Shown: positions 11,732 through 24,530 of the stretch, in pieces
How positions within the stretch are numbered: position 1 is the stretch's first letter
How the letters are laid out: every line of letters starts with the position of its first letter
DNA from: Echinarachnius parma
Taxonomy: Eukaryota; Echinodermata; Echinoidea; Clypeasteroida; Echinarachniidae
NCBI GenBank assembly: GCA_037951105.1
Contig: JBAMJV010001794.1
Location: forward strand, 43,040 to 107,039
Reading direction: 5' to 3'
DNA: 64,000 nt
Program-made: the position numbers and the translations under genes
The notes under the pieces: model-generated
Told to the model about the DNA's origin: nothing
Database searches by the model: none
The model's input: only the letters and a program-made list of their open reading frames with translations

Positions 11732-14700
11732 ATGGACTTCAGACCACCATCACCTCCAGTTACACCACCAACACTAACAGTTTTGGTAAGTTAAATTGTC
11801 TTGTTTATTTTTTTTAATGTTAAAAATTATAATCTTCCTGATGCTGGGCTTTTGTTTGACCAGGCATGTTTGAGAGTACAATCCATGGTTTGACCATTGA
11901 AATGACATTGCCATTGAAATTGAATTGATTGAAAATATCGTGATTGTGACTTTGAAATCATTTGACAGTGTTCTCTTTGACTGAGTTTGATACACCATAT
12001 CATTATCAAACTAACTCAAACTGCACTGTTGAGTGTGTTTACTATTTGTTGTCATAATGTTATTATTAATGGTTTGAAAATGTTATGTTTGTATACGAAT
12101 TTTGAGCCGCTGTGTAGCGTGCTGCTCTATCCAGTCAGCTCAGCCAGCGGAGCGGCTGGGTTGACCATGCCACTTTTGCCAGCACTGGGCACATGATCCA
12201 CTTGGTTTGGGTGGGGGGGGGGGGGGGGGGGGTGCCTTGGTTTGGTTTTATTTATTTACTTTCAGTACCATATTTCTGTTTCTGATGCTCTTCACCTTAT
12301 CAATATCATATACCATCCTTGGTTACATACTGTAACCATACATTTGTAACTAGTACTAGTACTTTAGTAGTAATACTAATTGTAGTGAATTTGTTAATGT
12401 TATGTCTTATGAATGTGAGTTGTGTGATTATTTTGAAAGTGTTTGACCATGTTGTAATGTTGACTATAGATCTATTATTACTAATTAGTATTTGTGTTGT
12501 TGTTCAAACTTGTTCTACTGTATATTACATTCACAATTATCACATTTCAATAGTAATTTATCATGTATAATTGTCAATATTTTTTAGTATACTATGATTT
12601 GAATAGTAAATTGTTACTAAAGTACTAGAGTAGAAGTACAAACTACAATGTCAATAGTCAATACATTAATTTTACTTATGTAAAATTGGACAATATCATA
12701 ATGAATACATATTAAATTATGTTTATGTTTAGATGAGAAATTACAAAAAAAGCAAGAGTTAAGAGTAAGAGTTTAAGACGTTTATTGAATAATTGCATTA
12801 AAAAGCCATTAATTTTGTATTAATATTGATTATTGTTGGTAATGTTGATTTTGTATGTGTAACGATGTATTTTCTAGAACTAGAAGTAGACAACATCTCA
12901 TCTGTTTGTAACATTTGAAACTGAATTCAAGAGTAAAGTAACTAATACCTTGACCAACGCTCGAAATTGGCGTAGGCCCGATGGCCCGGGGCCAGTAAAA
13001 GTTGCGGTCGGGCCAGTAAAAACATGAAAATGCCAAAGTTTGGTGGCCCGATCGGGCCACCAAATGTTTAAACCATAAGAAGACAACATCAAGGAATATG
13101 AATCTCAAGTTTGACACCTCTTAAAAACACTTTAATTGTGATTTAAATATTTGCAAGAAATGAAAAGGACGGACATAAAAAGTCGCAAGCGCACTTGCGC
13201 TAGTTGAATTAATCCTTATTTATGCCTACAAATATGTGCTATTTCCTCATATGAACACTCTCCCTTGAATTATCTACTTCAGGCTTGCATGATAAATCAT
13301 GGTAAAATTAAACAACTTCCAGAGGTGTGTAATGACTAAAAGTAAAAGCATATGCTTATGCTGTTTTCTTAATTTCCCACACACCCCCTGGAAGCCTTTG
13401 CAACATGTAGAATATAAACATAGAACAACCAATCCACAGAGGGAGTATGTGTGCATACTAAGACCTATCAAAACACATGCCTAACTTTTCACATTCATTC
13501 ATATTGCAAAGTGCAGTGTGCTTGCCTTTGCGATACCGTCCGCGATACCGTCAATAAAGGGGAATAATTTCATCTTTCGGATCATTATTCATATTTTTGA
13601 AGGTATTAGAAAGAATCATTTTTACAAGGTAGAGACTTGTGACTACTTGGAATTATTTTAGCTTGTAAAATAACAAAGATTTAAGTGATTTCATTTCCCG
13701 ATTTGAAAAGTTATCTTAGCTATGCTCAGTCCCATGTGTGTTTTTTTGTGTTGGAGATTTTATGGACCATAAAATAACAAAATCGTACATGGAAAAGAGC
13801 TTAGTTTCATCAGTTGATGACTCTTAGATGAAACTGCTCGATTCTAGGTTTTGTTTTGTTTATTCAGTGATGGATTTCTTTAATGATGGTGGTAATTTTA
13901 ACACATAACTTCCATAATTTACCAATTAATGACCAAGTAGTCATGACCATTGTTTTTCTTTGTTTGTAAATTTTATTTTCGGGCCACCAGAAAAAAAGAT
14001 AATTTCGAGCATTGGAATACAGTAACAAATGAGGCTAAACATTGCCCAGTACCCTGAAACTATGAATATGGTTATTGTTTTAATTTTACTTTTGTTTTTC
14101 CTTATTTTTTTCGGGCCAGTAGATTTTGGTTTCGGGCCACCAAAATTGGAAAAATACTAATTTTACTGGCCCGACCGGGCCACCAGCAAAAAAAGTTAAT
14201 TTCGAGGGTTGCCTTGACTTATTATTTTGTTGATAATATTTATTTGTAATGAGATATTTATGAAATTCGACAAAAACAACAAACCATATTCCCTGTTTTA
14301 ATGTACATGTACCTATATTTGGTCTAATTTGGAAAATGTAAATTAGACCAATTACTATTAGGAATTAATATCATTCATAAATGATAACATCTATTCTTGT
14401 AAGTGATCAATTTACCGTTTTACAAAGAGAACAAGTTGAAGCCGACAACTCAAGTCAAGTCAAGGTCTTTAGTTTTATAGTGTTACTTATCAATACAAAT
14501 CGCCTATCCTTACCAAAATAGGATACGTGTTTTAATAATTGTAAGTTTTTGTTTATTTCTTGGCCCTTTTTAACCAAGGTAATTCATTATGGTGAATTTA
14601 AAACAAGGGACTTATTATTACTAGTTCTCACGTTACATTATGATTGTTGAATGTTGTATTGCTTGTGTAGCTAGTCAACATTTGATTATGTATGTTAATA

Positions 14701-17700
14701 TTAATATTACATTCTTGATTTAATTAAATCCATTTGTTAGCATAGTGAGTTAGGACACTGCTATATAGTAATTTTAAATTATCTATTTTCAAATAGTATC
14801 ACGAATTTCTTATCAAATTATTTGAGGGTCGAGTATAAATTAATACAGATTAAACACTGCGCTGAGATTAAAGGCAGTCAATGAACTGCTGTGCTGATGA
14901 TGAACTAATGTTATTCATCATAATCATATATTTATAAATTGTAGGTCGATTTTCTGTAGTTCAACATTTCCTTTCTCAACTCAAGTCAAGTCAAGTTCTA
15001 TATTCCGATAGATCATCTAGTGTAAAACTATAATCCCAATAAAGTGTGATAATTCGAAGATACGTTGCCACAAGTAATTTTGTGTTCTTTCTTGATTAAT
15101 ATATTATCATAGTTCAGTTAATCGGACAAAAATACATATTACAATTTTAAGAAATATGCGCTTTCTTTTTGTATTGGAACAGTTCTAGTTTATTATGTGT
15201 TTATTTACCTCTATTTTATTACACAATTTCTTGAATGACAGTCCTAGTCATGCAGTGCATGCACGCTCAAAACCCGATTCATTGTCTGTGTGATGAATCC
15301 TTTTGTATGTTTATCGCTATTTTGTGGGTGTGTGATAGGAAAGGGGGTGTCGGCCGGAATGGCGGGCCCTGATTGGTCGACTGTGGGAGTGAGCTCACGC
15401 GCTGAAAGTCACCTTCACGAATGTCCCTTTGACGATTCGATCACTTCAGCGAGTGGCGATCGCCACGCAGTATCGTGATGCTATAATGTGTATGACCTCT
15501 CTAAACCGACCTCGTTTTCTCTGTGCGTACGATATTGTATTGCAGTTTTCGTAACTATGCTGCTAGCTTGTCTGGTACATGCAACGATCGATATGGTTGG
15601 TTACTTCAAAATGTCATCATTCTCTCTTTTTGGCACGACTTCAAGAGAAATATGAGAAGAACCATATATACAATTACAAACTATACTCGTAGAATAGTAC
15701 TCCCCTATCTATTTATTTGTTTTGGTTTATTTTCTCACGTTTTGTTTATGTAAATACATATTTCTACTAGCATCAGTGATACCGTATAAAGGGTGCAATT
15801 TATGATTATGGTAATTGGACAACTTATTATCTAACCATTGATTAGGAATACTTATGTCTTATACTGTAGGTACGAATACTTAGCTTTCTTATCGAAAATA
15901 TAATGGAAAAGTATTGTTCTTAATAATAGATCCACGTTCTTAATTATGCAATATTATCGCGTGCTATTTCGAAATCGAAACAAAAGCAGAGAATATTACA
16001 GCCCAAGTATGATTTCGTAGCTCAGTCCATTGACTTTCATCTTTCACAAGGTCATTCGTTACATAACTCCGAAATCTCCGTCGCGCGCTAGCTGCGGTCA
16101 CGATCGATATCTCAAAGGGCCGAGACAATTTGCATATGAATGGTCATGAATATTCATGACGCCCGGTGGGTCAACCGAGGGCTAGGCAGTGGGTGTGTCC
16201 CATTACTGAGCAGCGATACAATCATGTACGTAGCATTACGGTGCATACACAATGCGGATGCGTGCTATTAGGTAAATCTTGGCACGATACAAAAAAAGGT
16301 TGCATAAGAAACTAACATTCCATGTGTACCCCCATGTGCGCTCCTTTTGATTTGATATACCGCGACCGAAATCGGTACGATTGCGAAATAAGGGGGAAAT
16401 TTCTTTATAGCAATAGCGCGTTCGGGCCGGTTTATTTTTTGTTTTATTAGAATTTTATTTGTTTACAAATCCTTTTTTTTGTGGGGGGGGGGGGGGGGGG
16501 GGAATTTCCCCTTTTTATTATCCGCCCCCAGTGTGAAACTTATTGTGAAACTTCAAACGAATGTTAAATGTGAGGAAATCATTTGTATTAATTCAGTGCT
16601 GAAAGGTTAAAAGTAAAACCGGTAGCTAAGGGAAGAGATCGAAAGAATATAACAATAATATTTTGGGGAAACAAATGGAACCGTACAAATATTGAATCAT
16701 TAGTAAATCGTATCTGACTGACATTGATTGACGAGCATGCACCCTTGCGACCCCGCGCGCGAAACTCCCAGTGCATCTATCTATAGATTTACCTTGGATG
16801 AACTCTATAGAACGCGGTCGGTTCGGTGGTACTAGCTCGTTCCGAATTCGAACTCTAATTTCATTTTCGGTCAGGCTTGTTTGTCAACATTACCGTGTAC
16901 CGTGCTCGCTCACTAGTTAACCCGTCGACTGCTTATCACACGTTCACTAATGAAGCTGAACAAAACATAACGGTATTCATGTGGGAAGCGTGGCTGAAAG
17001 TGACCTTCACCTGTTCACCAGCATCCCCACTGGTGGAGATTTCACGATCAAATGTCCGTCAAATGCCTGGGCCTGGGCAGTCTGCACACTGGCAAATGCA
17101 AATGTTACATGATGTATTTGCAGAGGCCGGATGATGAGATCTATGCAGTATTATGGGAGCGAGACTCCTATAATACAATGTTTAATTAACCGACTCAATC
17201 CACTGGCGATGCATGTGTGTGTTTATAACCCAAGCATTCTTTCATCGCGAAATACCGAAAGGGGTACCTGAAGTCGAGCTCGAGACGATCGAACATGACT
17301 GAGGCGCGTGGCTGCCTTTCCCAATGACCTCCAACTTCAAGCCAGGTTGCATCACTAACGTTGCCTTACCCCGCCGCTGATGAAATGAAATGAAGCCATC
17401 CAATCAATGATATAGGCATATAATACCAGTTTGCGAATTGCACGCATCCCTAACAACATCATGCATGGATATTTATTATTGTAAATAATATCAAATTCAT
17501 GCAGCTGGTTCATTTATACCGGGCGCCGCCTCGGTCATCACAACTACTTGTTTTATTTTACCCCACGATTGTAAATCAACTCATTCTTGGACCGGACCAT
17601 GGATTTTCTTAGTCTTACATTCAACCGTTTTCAACCGGGGTGCGTTACGTTCTTCATTCCTACTTCATCAATTTCGCAAGTTGCGAAGAAAAATAATCCA

Positions 17701-20153
17701 TACCCCGCCTCAAATTTCAATTTAATAAATAAAAAAGAACCCCTTCTGGACTTTAAATATTGTTGTTGTTCAATCCAAAATTAAATATTTTATTTTTTAT
17801 TTCTGTTTCGTTTCTGTAGGATAACTACTACCCTCCTGCTAAGCACTGCTTCGCCACCACCGCCACTCTTGCTTCACGGGGCTTCACGATGCCTCCTCGC
17901 CCGATCGAGAAATCAGACTTCGACGCTGTTCAGACACTGCTGTCGATGAGAAGCAATCAGACGGCCCAGCAGGCCTCGACGACAACCACCGTTACGACTA
18001 CGAGTACGACTACCGAGAAGAAAACGACGCGGGGTAGGAAGAGAAGACGCCCGACTCCGCCCACGCCTTCGAGTGCCGCCGACAGCCCGCTTTCGCCGCC
18101 TTCTTCAATCGTTGACGAGACAAATCAGTCTCTGGATCAAGCCGAGATGAAGCCGATACGACTCACGGTAAGATTAGTTCATGGAACTTGAAGATACCAT
18201 TACGATGTTGTCCTTTGATTTCTTTATTTGCATTATGTTCACTTAGTTCCGGTAATCCTTTTCTAGAAAATGTTTGTTTCACATCTAGACAAACAGAAGT
18301 TGAACCAACCATTGATCCAACATGAAAACATGAAAATGAAATCCAATATCAATATAAACAAAAATTAAACGATATATTGCCATCTAGTTTTGACACATTT
18401 ACGATCTATTTTGTTTTCTTCTGCTTCTTTTCAAATTGCAGGGAATGGATACGCCACCGCTAACGCCCCCACCCAACAAGGTGTACATCGCCACCGGCAT
18501 GCCCATGAGCCACACCACCTCCATGCCTCTAGTCAGCTCCGCCATCGTCACCACGCAACGCATGGCCCCTTGCAATCTTGTCAGCATTACGCCGAGCATC
18601 ATGGCGTCCAAAGAGATCCCCAGCAAGTGGAACGTCGTCGATATGAAGCCGTTCGCGACACCGACCTCCACCGCAGCCGAGTCCCGTCTCTCGCCCCGAC
18701 TCTCGCCTCGCGTCTCGCCGCCTTCTCCCATCAGTCAGCAGCAAGTGGTGATGTCGACTTGCAACAGAGTGCCGGTTATCAGCAGTGCCGCCTTCGCCGC
18801 CAGGAACCCTGTCTATATTTCGACAGCTCCTGCAACGACAACCTCAAGAACAGTTCAGAGTCAGATCCTGCCGCAGCATTCGCAACAGTTGCAAGTGTCA
18901 ACTCTGAGGAACACTTCAACCGCAACATCAGTTTTCAAGCAATCCTGCGAACCGCAGCCAAAATTTATCACCGTCAACGGAGCCCTGCAAATCCCGGTGT
19001 CTTGCCAAAACGGACAAGCGGCAGTGTTGTCACAGAACGGACAAGTTTTTGCACAAAATGGACAAGTTTTTGCACAAAGCGGACAGGTTATTTCACAAAA
19101 CGGACAAGCACTGCTCGCACAAAAGAGTACGGAACAGTCGCAGTCGAACGTGCAGACCGTGTCCTTCATCCAAATCCCCCAGGGTGCGCAGAATGGAAGC
19201 GGTCCGTCCGAGCCCGTCAAAACCGTCGTCATGGCCGTCCCCGCCAACGTCATGGTCGTCGTCAATGCCGTGTCCAAGACGCCGTCATCGCCGGAGATGC
19301 CGCGACTGTGTCCCCTTGCTCCGGCGCCTTCATCTCATAGCACGTCGTCGATTGCGGACAAGGCGCCTCTGTCGCCAGTGATCAGCGAGTTCTCGAGAAG
19401 GAGGAATCACGTCTGTGACTTCCTCAACTGTGGCAAGACGTACTTCAAGAGCTCGCATCTCAAGGCCCACATCAGAACACATACAGGTGAATATACATTT
19501 AACTCGTTTTCATTCTTAGTACTCTTGATTACGCTCTTATTTTCTCCTTCCTTTTCTAATAGTAAATCATTTTTCATCTTTCCGCATTTCTTTCTCCCTG
19601 TCATCTGAAAACAAAGCAACAATTTATCATTTGTAAATGAATACATATTCTTGATCAAATCAATACAAAATAAAGATCCTTCCTTGATGATAAGTTCTTG
19701 AAAAAGTTGTTCCAGATAAGTAGTCAAGACATCGAAATATAAGTTCATCATATGGACGATTTCAAACTGTTGCTATGTTAATTTGAGTGAATGAAGCTAA
19801 TTTTCGTTTCCATTTCTCCCCCTCTTTTATCTACCCTTCCAGGTGAGAAACCATTCCACTGCACTTGGGAAGGCTGTGACAAGCAGTTCGCGCGATCTGA
19901 CGAGCTCTCCCGACACAAGCGCACGCACACGGGCGAGAAGAAGTTCGTGTGCCCGATGTGCGACCGGCGGTTCATGCGCAGCGACCACCTGACGAAGCAC
20001 GCGCGTCGCCACATGGCCGCCAAGAAGGTCCCCAACTGGCAAGTGGAAGTCGGCAAGCTGACCAGTCTGGCGGCGGAATCCAGCCACAACCAGTCACATC
20101 CGCAACAACAGCAGCAGCAAAATCACCACAACGTTATGATCCTAACCAAGTAG
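11732..20153 (+). CDS. KLF10/11-type (TIEG, cabut-like) zinc-finger repressor, four coding exons
   Basis: Exons are 11732-11785, 17820-18167, 18442-19486 and 19843-20153, all with GT/AG borders and compatible phases, giving about 585 aa. Exon 1 codes [18 protein letters not shown] and an in-frame stop precedes its ATG. Residues 47-61 ([15 protein letters not shown]) match the Sin3-interacting helix typical of KLF10/11; a TPPLTPPP motif follows at the start of exon 3. Residues 323-360 hold five tandem QNGQ units. Three C2H2 fingers span residues 459-539 (C459/C464/H477/H481, then two more) with TGEKP linkers and the KLF reading residues [10 protein letters not shown] and [10 protein letters not shown]. 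An intron splits the linker after finger 1. The tail has [10 protein letters not shown], as in KLF10/11, and a poly-Q run. By family it should be a nuclear repressor binding GC/CACCC boxes and recruiting Sin3-HDAC, often induced early by TGF-beta. The single gene cannot be assigned to KLF10 or KLF11 alone. Confidence 0.93.
12205..12232. repeat. Poly-G run in KLF intron 1
   Basis: A run of about 22 G lies in intron 1, close to a CTCAGCCAGCGGAGCGGCTG patch. No element boundaries were recognised. Confidence 0.7.
12955..14211. mobile_element. Non-autonomous DNA transposon with 7-bp target duplication (1257 bp)
   Basis: The ends read CAACGCTCGAAATT at the left and, inverted, CAACCCTCGAAATT at the right. 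Exact 7-bp direct repeats CCTTGAC flank it (12948-12954 and 14212-14218). Subterminal regions on both sides are packed with GGGCCAGTAAAA, GGGCCACCA and GGCCCGA words. A further right-end-like word set (GGGCCACCAGAAAA, ATTTCGAGCATTGG) sits inside at about 13980-14016, hinting at a nested copy. No transposase frame is visible. It lies wholly within KLF intron 1. The superfamily is not assigned; a 7-8-bp duplication would fit hAT- or P-like enzymes. Confidence 0.85.
15290..15480. promoter_or_regulatory. CpG-richer patch in KLF intron 1, possible enhancer or alternative promoter
   Basis: This intronic patch holds CTGATTGGTCGA (near 15370), identical to the inverted CCAAT word in the presumed promoter. 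It also holds GCTGAAAGTCACCTTCAC at 15401-15418, repeated with one mismatch at 16993-17010. On the minus strand the second copy contains TGAAGGTCA, an SF-1/ERR-type extended half-site. Function is inferred from motif sharing only. Confidence 0.35.
16080..16210. promoter_or_regulatory. Possible intronic regulatory patch with octamer site
   Basis: CpG-rich sequence (CGCGCGCTAGCTGCGG) is followed by a POU octamer ATTTGCAT at 16128-16135 and a GTGGGTGTGTCCC CACCC-type word, the kind of site KLF proteins themselves bind. It lies in intron 1 upstream of exon 2. There is no direct evidence of activity. Confidence 0.3.
16482..16502. repeat. Poly-G run in KLF intron 1
   Basis: About 20 consecutive G flanked by T-rich and AT-rich sequence; one of the many homopolymer G tracts in the window. 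Confidence 0.75.
16979..17020. promoter_or_regulatory. Second copy of the intronic GCTGAAAGTSACCTTCAC word
   Basis: TGTGGGAAGCG and GCTGAAAGTGACCTTCAC here parallel TGTGGGAG and GCTGAAAGTCACCTTCAC at 15382-15418. The minus strand reads TGAAGGTCACTT, a good nuclear-receptor (ERR/FTZ-F1-type) half-site. Confidence 0.3.
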
Positions 20154-21600
20154 ATATGCCATGGGCTCGACATCTTTCAGGACACTGACTTGAAATATTT
20201 AATATTTCCTTGAATGGGCAAAGACAGACGCAGTTCCGCTGAGTCTAGCCAAAGAAAGACTTGCTAGTAATATCAGAAGCATGATCAACGTCAGGATCCC
20301 AACTGATCCGTAGTGAACAAAACAGTGGAAATTATACATGTTGGTGAAGATGGCGGTAGCTTATAAATATATCTGAACACTGACTTCACTGAAGATGAAC
20401 TTGCAAATATATGTACAACTTTTGTCCTCGAATTTGCCATTGATGATATCTTGTAGTGGTCTAGCAAAGAAAGTTCAGCTGGTTGTCTCTATTTTCTGAA
20501 GATGACCAAGTAAATATTTATTAAATTGCAGTTTTCTGTTGTCTTGAACTCTGAAGACGTCACAATTTCATGTGTATTGACCAAGTAGATAAGCTGTAAA
20601 GGTTACTTCATTCAATGAAATTGTTGTTAGCTTGATGAACTATTGTCAAAGTAGACTCTGTTTTTGCAATGGTTATTACCAAATGACTGATGTGAATTGG
20701 CATTCACATGATTGGGAAGACCTTTAGCAACAAATAATTTCATTCTTTAAAAAGGCCTTTGTGATACACCTGAAGAAAACAAATAAACATTGAACATGCT
20801 CACATTTTCTGCACCTGATGCTGAGAAATGAAATTGGTGTCTTCACAATTTATAACGAAATGAAGCAATTATTTAAAGTTGAACGCAGGCACCTTTAGTG
20901 AAGTTATGAATGCTATTCTTTTTTTCATCACTAAGAACAAACAATTTTAGTGTGCAGAATTTATAACATGATCTTTGTTTATATTTTCTGTATATTTTTA
21001 CTTTTAAGTTAATGTTTTCCAAATGCTGCAAGTGGTGTAACTATTTATTATATATAATATGGCAGCTGAGAGAGTTTGTGCGTGCAGGTAACGCACTTAA
21101 TGAATTTGAAAGGAAGAAAGACGTTTAAATTTAATTTTGTCTTGATTTTCTGTTTGGTTTTTCTATGTTCTGTTTCGTATTGCACTATACATTTCACAAA
21201 ACAATTACATGTAGGCTACAGTGCTATTTTTGGTCAACAGATTGATTCAAACATAATTTCCAATTTTAAGGAAATCAACACATTTATTTCAAACGGGTCT
21301 ATTAGATTAGGATTTCAACGTTTATTCTTAACGTTACTATAATATCACCTTCAAGTTTTAAAATATTTAATATATTAATTTATTATTTATTCACTTGTTC
21401 GGGTATATGGAAATCGTCACATAATGACAAAATAGTATATTTATTCATTGCTAGTCACAGTAATAACAAACATGGGTATTATATCTGGTTTGAGAAAATT
21501 ATCAAAATTATATCTTATTATGTTTTTTAAGCAACAGGAATTCGGTAAATATATTGATTTTTCTCTTCGTTTCTTTTCTATTCGTTCTGCTTGAAATAAA
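20154..21600 (+). other. Probable KLF10/11 3'UTR
   Basis: AT-rich sequence follows the stop codon with AATAAA signals at 20782-20787 and 21595-21600. TATTTAT-like AU-rich words occur in the distal part, which would fit an unstable immediate-early message. The 88-codon frame at 21076-21342 is hydrophobic and AU-rich and is not accepted as a gene. Confidence 0.5.
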
Positions 21601-22920
21601 TTTGTTTTTGTTATTTTCCGGAATTTTGTTTGTTATGTAATATTTATTTTTTTGGAAAAAAATAATATTTATCGTTCTACTTTCTACAAGGGTCTTGCCT
21701 TGATTTTGAAATCAGTACCTCAGCGTTTCAAGCCTTTTGGAAATAAGTTATTATAGATACGCTTTATTATATTTGCTGCTTTTTTCGACGAGTGATTGAA
21801 AATATATTACTACGTCCTCGTCGTGTGCGTAACTTATAAGATTGAGTAATACCAAAGATATATTAAACAAATTAAGTATGGATATAATATGATACAGTAT
21901 CTGATAAAAAATAATGACGGTTTAAAAGTTTAAAAAACGCTTGCCAGCGTGACTATGAACTAAATCACTCGATTGTCGATTAAAGTTTTGCCAATGCAAT
22001 GACAAAGATAAGTCTATTGTTTAAAGTTTTGCCAAATCAGTAAAATGTAAAATGAATGAAATTAAGGTTAAAGTGCTAAATTAAGCTGTTTCAATGCTTA
22101 ACAGACTTAATGAGAAATGCGAAAATTGTATCACAATAATACAAAGAATAGGTCACACATTTCCGTATGTTGTTTTTTGTAATACGCAAAATAAGTACTT
22201 CATCTTTCGTTATGTTATATTTTGTTAAAACTGACAATTATGTTCAGGATTTCAACGTATATTATGTTCAGTAATATATATGATTTTGTATATCGTTTGT
22301 ATAATTCACTGGAGAGTCTCGTTTAGTGAAATGTTATAGAAGTTTATACATATTAAAAAAATGTTTGTGTCTTATACTGAAAACAACGAAATTGTATCCT
22401 TGCATACTAATTGCCGAGAGTGGATTTGAGTAAGAAGGTGAGAGTTCGTGAGTGTGCTGGTGTTCTTGGGTGTTTTGGGTATTTAAATAAATAAGTAATT
22501 TTAAAGCGCGTTTAAACTAGACAAAAGGGATGACCCCCCAAACAAAACAAAAAACAGAACAAAACAAGACCGAATGAAAATATTTGAACTGTGGCTATTG
22601 AAGTGACTGTTAATTCCTGATTTTTATGAGAATAAATAGAAGAAAATTATTACGAAACATAATCAGTAAGCGCAATTATTGCTCCTCCCTCACCAAACCT
22701 CTCGACATGATCGAAGTGAGACGATAAGGATCGGTCTCCGTTCCTCTCTTCTATACCCCGAATATACGCCCCTGTGATGCCCAGACAAGCCCTGTCAATA
22801 TTTTCGTTTTGTAATTTGACCTAATATACTAAGTTGATTTGTCATCACTGGCATGCATGCATGATTGTCATGACTGTTAAACGACCAAACAACAATATGA
22901 ATCTCGGTGGCGTAGCTACA
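21601..22920. other. AT-rich intergenic, nothing recognised
   Basis: No exon, repeat family or RNA gene could be supported here. It ends at GGTGGCGTAGCTACAAGG just before a poly-G run, which resembles the terminus of a G-run transposon. Confidence 0.45.
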
Positions 22921-22946
22921 AGGGGGGGGGGGGGGGGGGGCGGGGG

Positions 22947-23265
22947 CACTCTAAAAAAATAACTAGTCAAAATGACCAGAAACCTAGTCAGCCGGGCACC
23001 TGCACTATTTCTAGTCAAAATGATCTGGAAAATCTAGTCAAATACATTCTAATTTTATATTGCCTTTGTATACAGAAAAAAAATTGAAATTATACTCAAT
23101 AACGTGAAAACGCTAATTTTAGATTATTTTTCTGTATAAAAAGACAATATTTAATTAAAACATCAATGTATTTGACTAGATTTTCCGGATCATTTTGACT
23201 AGAAATAGTGCAGGTGCCCGGCTGACTAGGTTTCTGGTCATTTCGACTAGTTATTTTTTAGAGTG
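22947..23265. mobile_element. Long-arm foldback element bounded by G runs
   Basis: The left part from 22947 (CACTCTAAAAAAATAACTAG, AAATGACCAGAAACCTAGTC, GCCGGGCACCTGCAC) is mirrored by the right part ending at 23265 (GTGCAGGTGCCCGGC, GACTAGGTTTCTGGTCATTT, CTAGTTATTTTTTAGAGTG). Arms of well over 100 bp leave only a short loop, so the transcript would fold into a long near-perfect hairpin. Poly-G runs touch both outer ends (about 22922-22946 and 23265-23281). GGCGTAGCTAC lies just outside the left run. There is no coding capacity. Confidence 0.8.
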
Positions 23266-23399
23266 GGGGGGGGGGGGGGGGCAATGCCCCCAATAATTTG
23301 ACCCCAAAACTAATATAACTAAAGAAATACAAAGAGTGTTCCTCCAATAATTTACGTACCCACCCCCACAAAAAAAGATAGTTACAAAAATAAGCTCAT

Positions 23400-23441
23400 T
23401 CTAGTATGAGATGGTGTGTTAGTGTTGGGGTTGGGGAGAGT

Positions 23442-23474
<33 letters not shown>

Positions 23475-24510
23475 GGCTGCATCTGTATAACCACAGTCTC
23501 GTACGCCCTTGGGTACAACTCTCAACAGTTTGGCATACTTGCCGAAGACCTCGTTCGAACTATATAATTATATAATGACTGACATTATTTTGTTTGCCAA
23601 TAGTCACAATTTGTTAATCTATATCAATCAGAATTAGTTAATCTGATTGATGTGTAGAACAAAATGATGTAATAATCCATACGAGGGCCTATATCGCGAA
23701 GGGGGGGGGGGGGGGGGGGGTTATGCCCCGGATTTGTTTTCTTCATTTAATTTTCCCTAAGTGAGAGGGAAGAGGAGCCAGTGCACGAAGACCCCCCCCC
23801 CCCCCCCCCCCCAACCACCCCTCCCCCGCCCCTTCCCTTCCCTCTCTGGGGGTCGTGGGGTTAGTCCTTGGCATCCCACACCAATTGTGTGTACAAAAAA
23901 AAAAGGAGCATTGTAGTGACTCGGGAACCCCAATGATGAAGAGCGGTTTTCTTGCAATTCTTCTGAATTGCATATTACGGACCAATCCCCCGTTTCACAA
24001 TATTGTTGAAAATGTGACTTTGGGATGATACAAAACAGACAAACAAAATCAACAACAAACAAACAAATACACAAACATACAAACGGACATACATACAAAT
24101 GAATACAAAAGTCATAACGCCATACATAATTTCTTGTTTTTGCTTTAATAAACTGTCCCTTTTCGTAGCCTCTTGTCAAGGCCTCTCGACTGAATGACGG
24201 CAGCGAATGGCAAAGGAGACTTGGCTTGCCTAACATTGTTTATACATTAATGATTATAACTATATAATTTCCCCTTCGTTCAATATTTGGCTAGCCTATA
24301 ACATTGTTCATAATTATACATATTTAATTTTACTTTCGTCCTCCATGCAGTCGTATCTGATATTCAAACGCGAGGCCTTGTCAAAAGGACGTCTGATTGA
24401 CAATGTCATGTGTGTAGGATACATTATTCACATCATTAACTAATTCGATCACACAAGACATAGTACAATAACCCTCACACCCTCCCCCCCCCCCCCCCCC
24501 CCCGCAAATG
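23400..24510. repeat. Cluster of poly-G/poly-C runs and intergenic sequence
   Basis: Homopolymer runs occur near 23442-23473 (G), 23701-23720 (G), 23792-23813 (C) and 24483-24503 (C). They are interspersed with GGATTTG and GCCCCGG words like those at the ends of other G-run elements. A 159-codon minus frame (23757-24236) passes through a C run and an ACAAAC-rich stretch and is not a credible gene. Confidence 0.5.
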
Positions 24511-24530
24511 GATGCTATAACTCCGTGGAG

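Noticed and set aside
18390..19340. 316-codon frame overlapping KLF exon 3
   Set aside because: It is an alternate-frame shadow; the KLF frame carries the zinc finger and matches exon phases.
21076..21342. 88-aa hydrophobic protein after KLF
   Set aside because: AU-rich sequence within the likely 3'UTR, no homology recognised, no independent promoter or splice signals.
23757..24236. 159-aa minus-strand protein
   Set aside because: It crosses a poly-C run and an ACAAAC-rich stretch; there is no family similarity and both strands are compositional.
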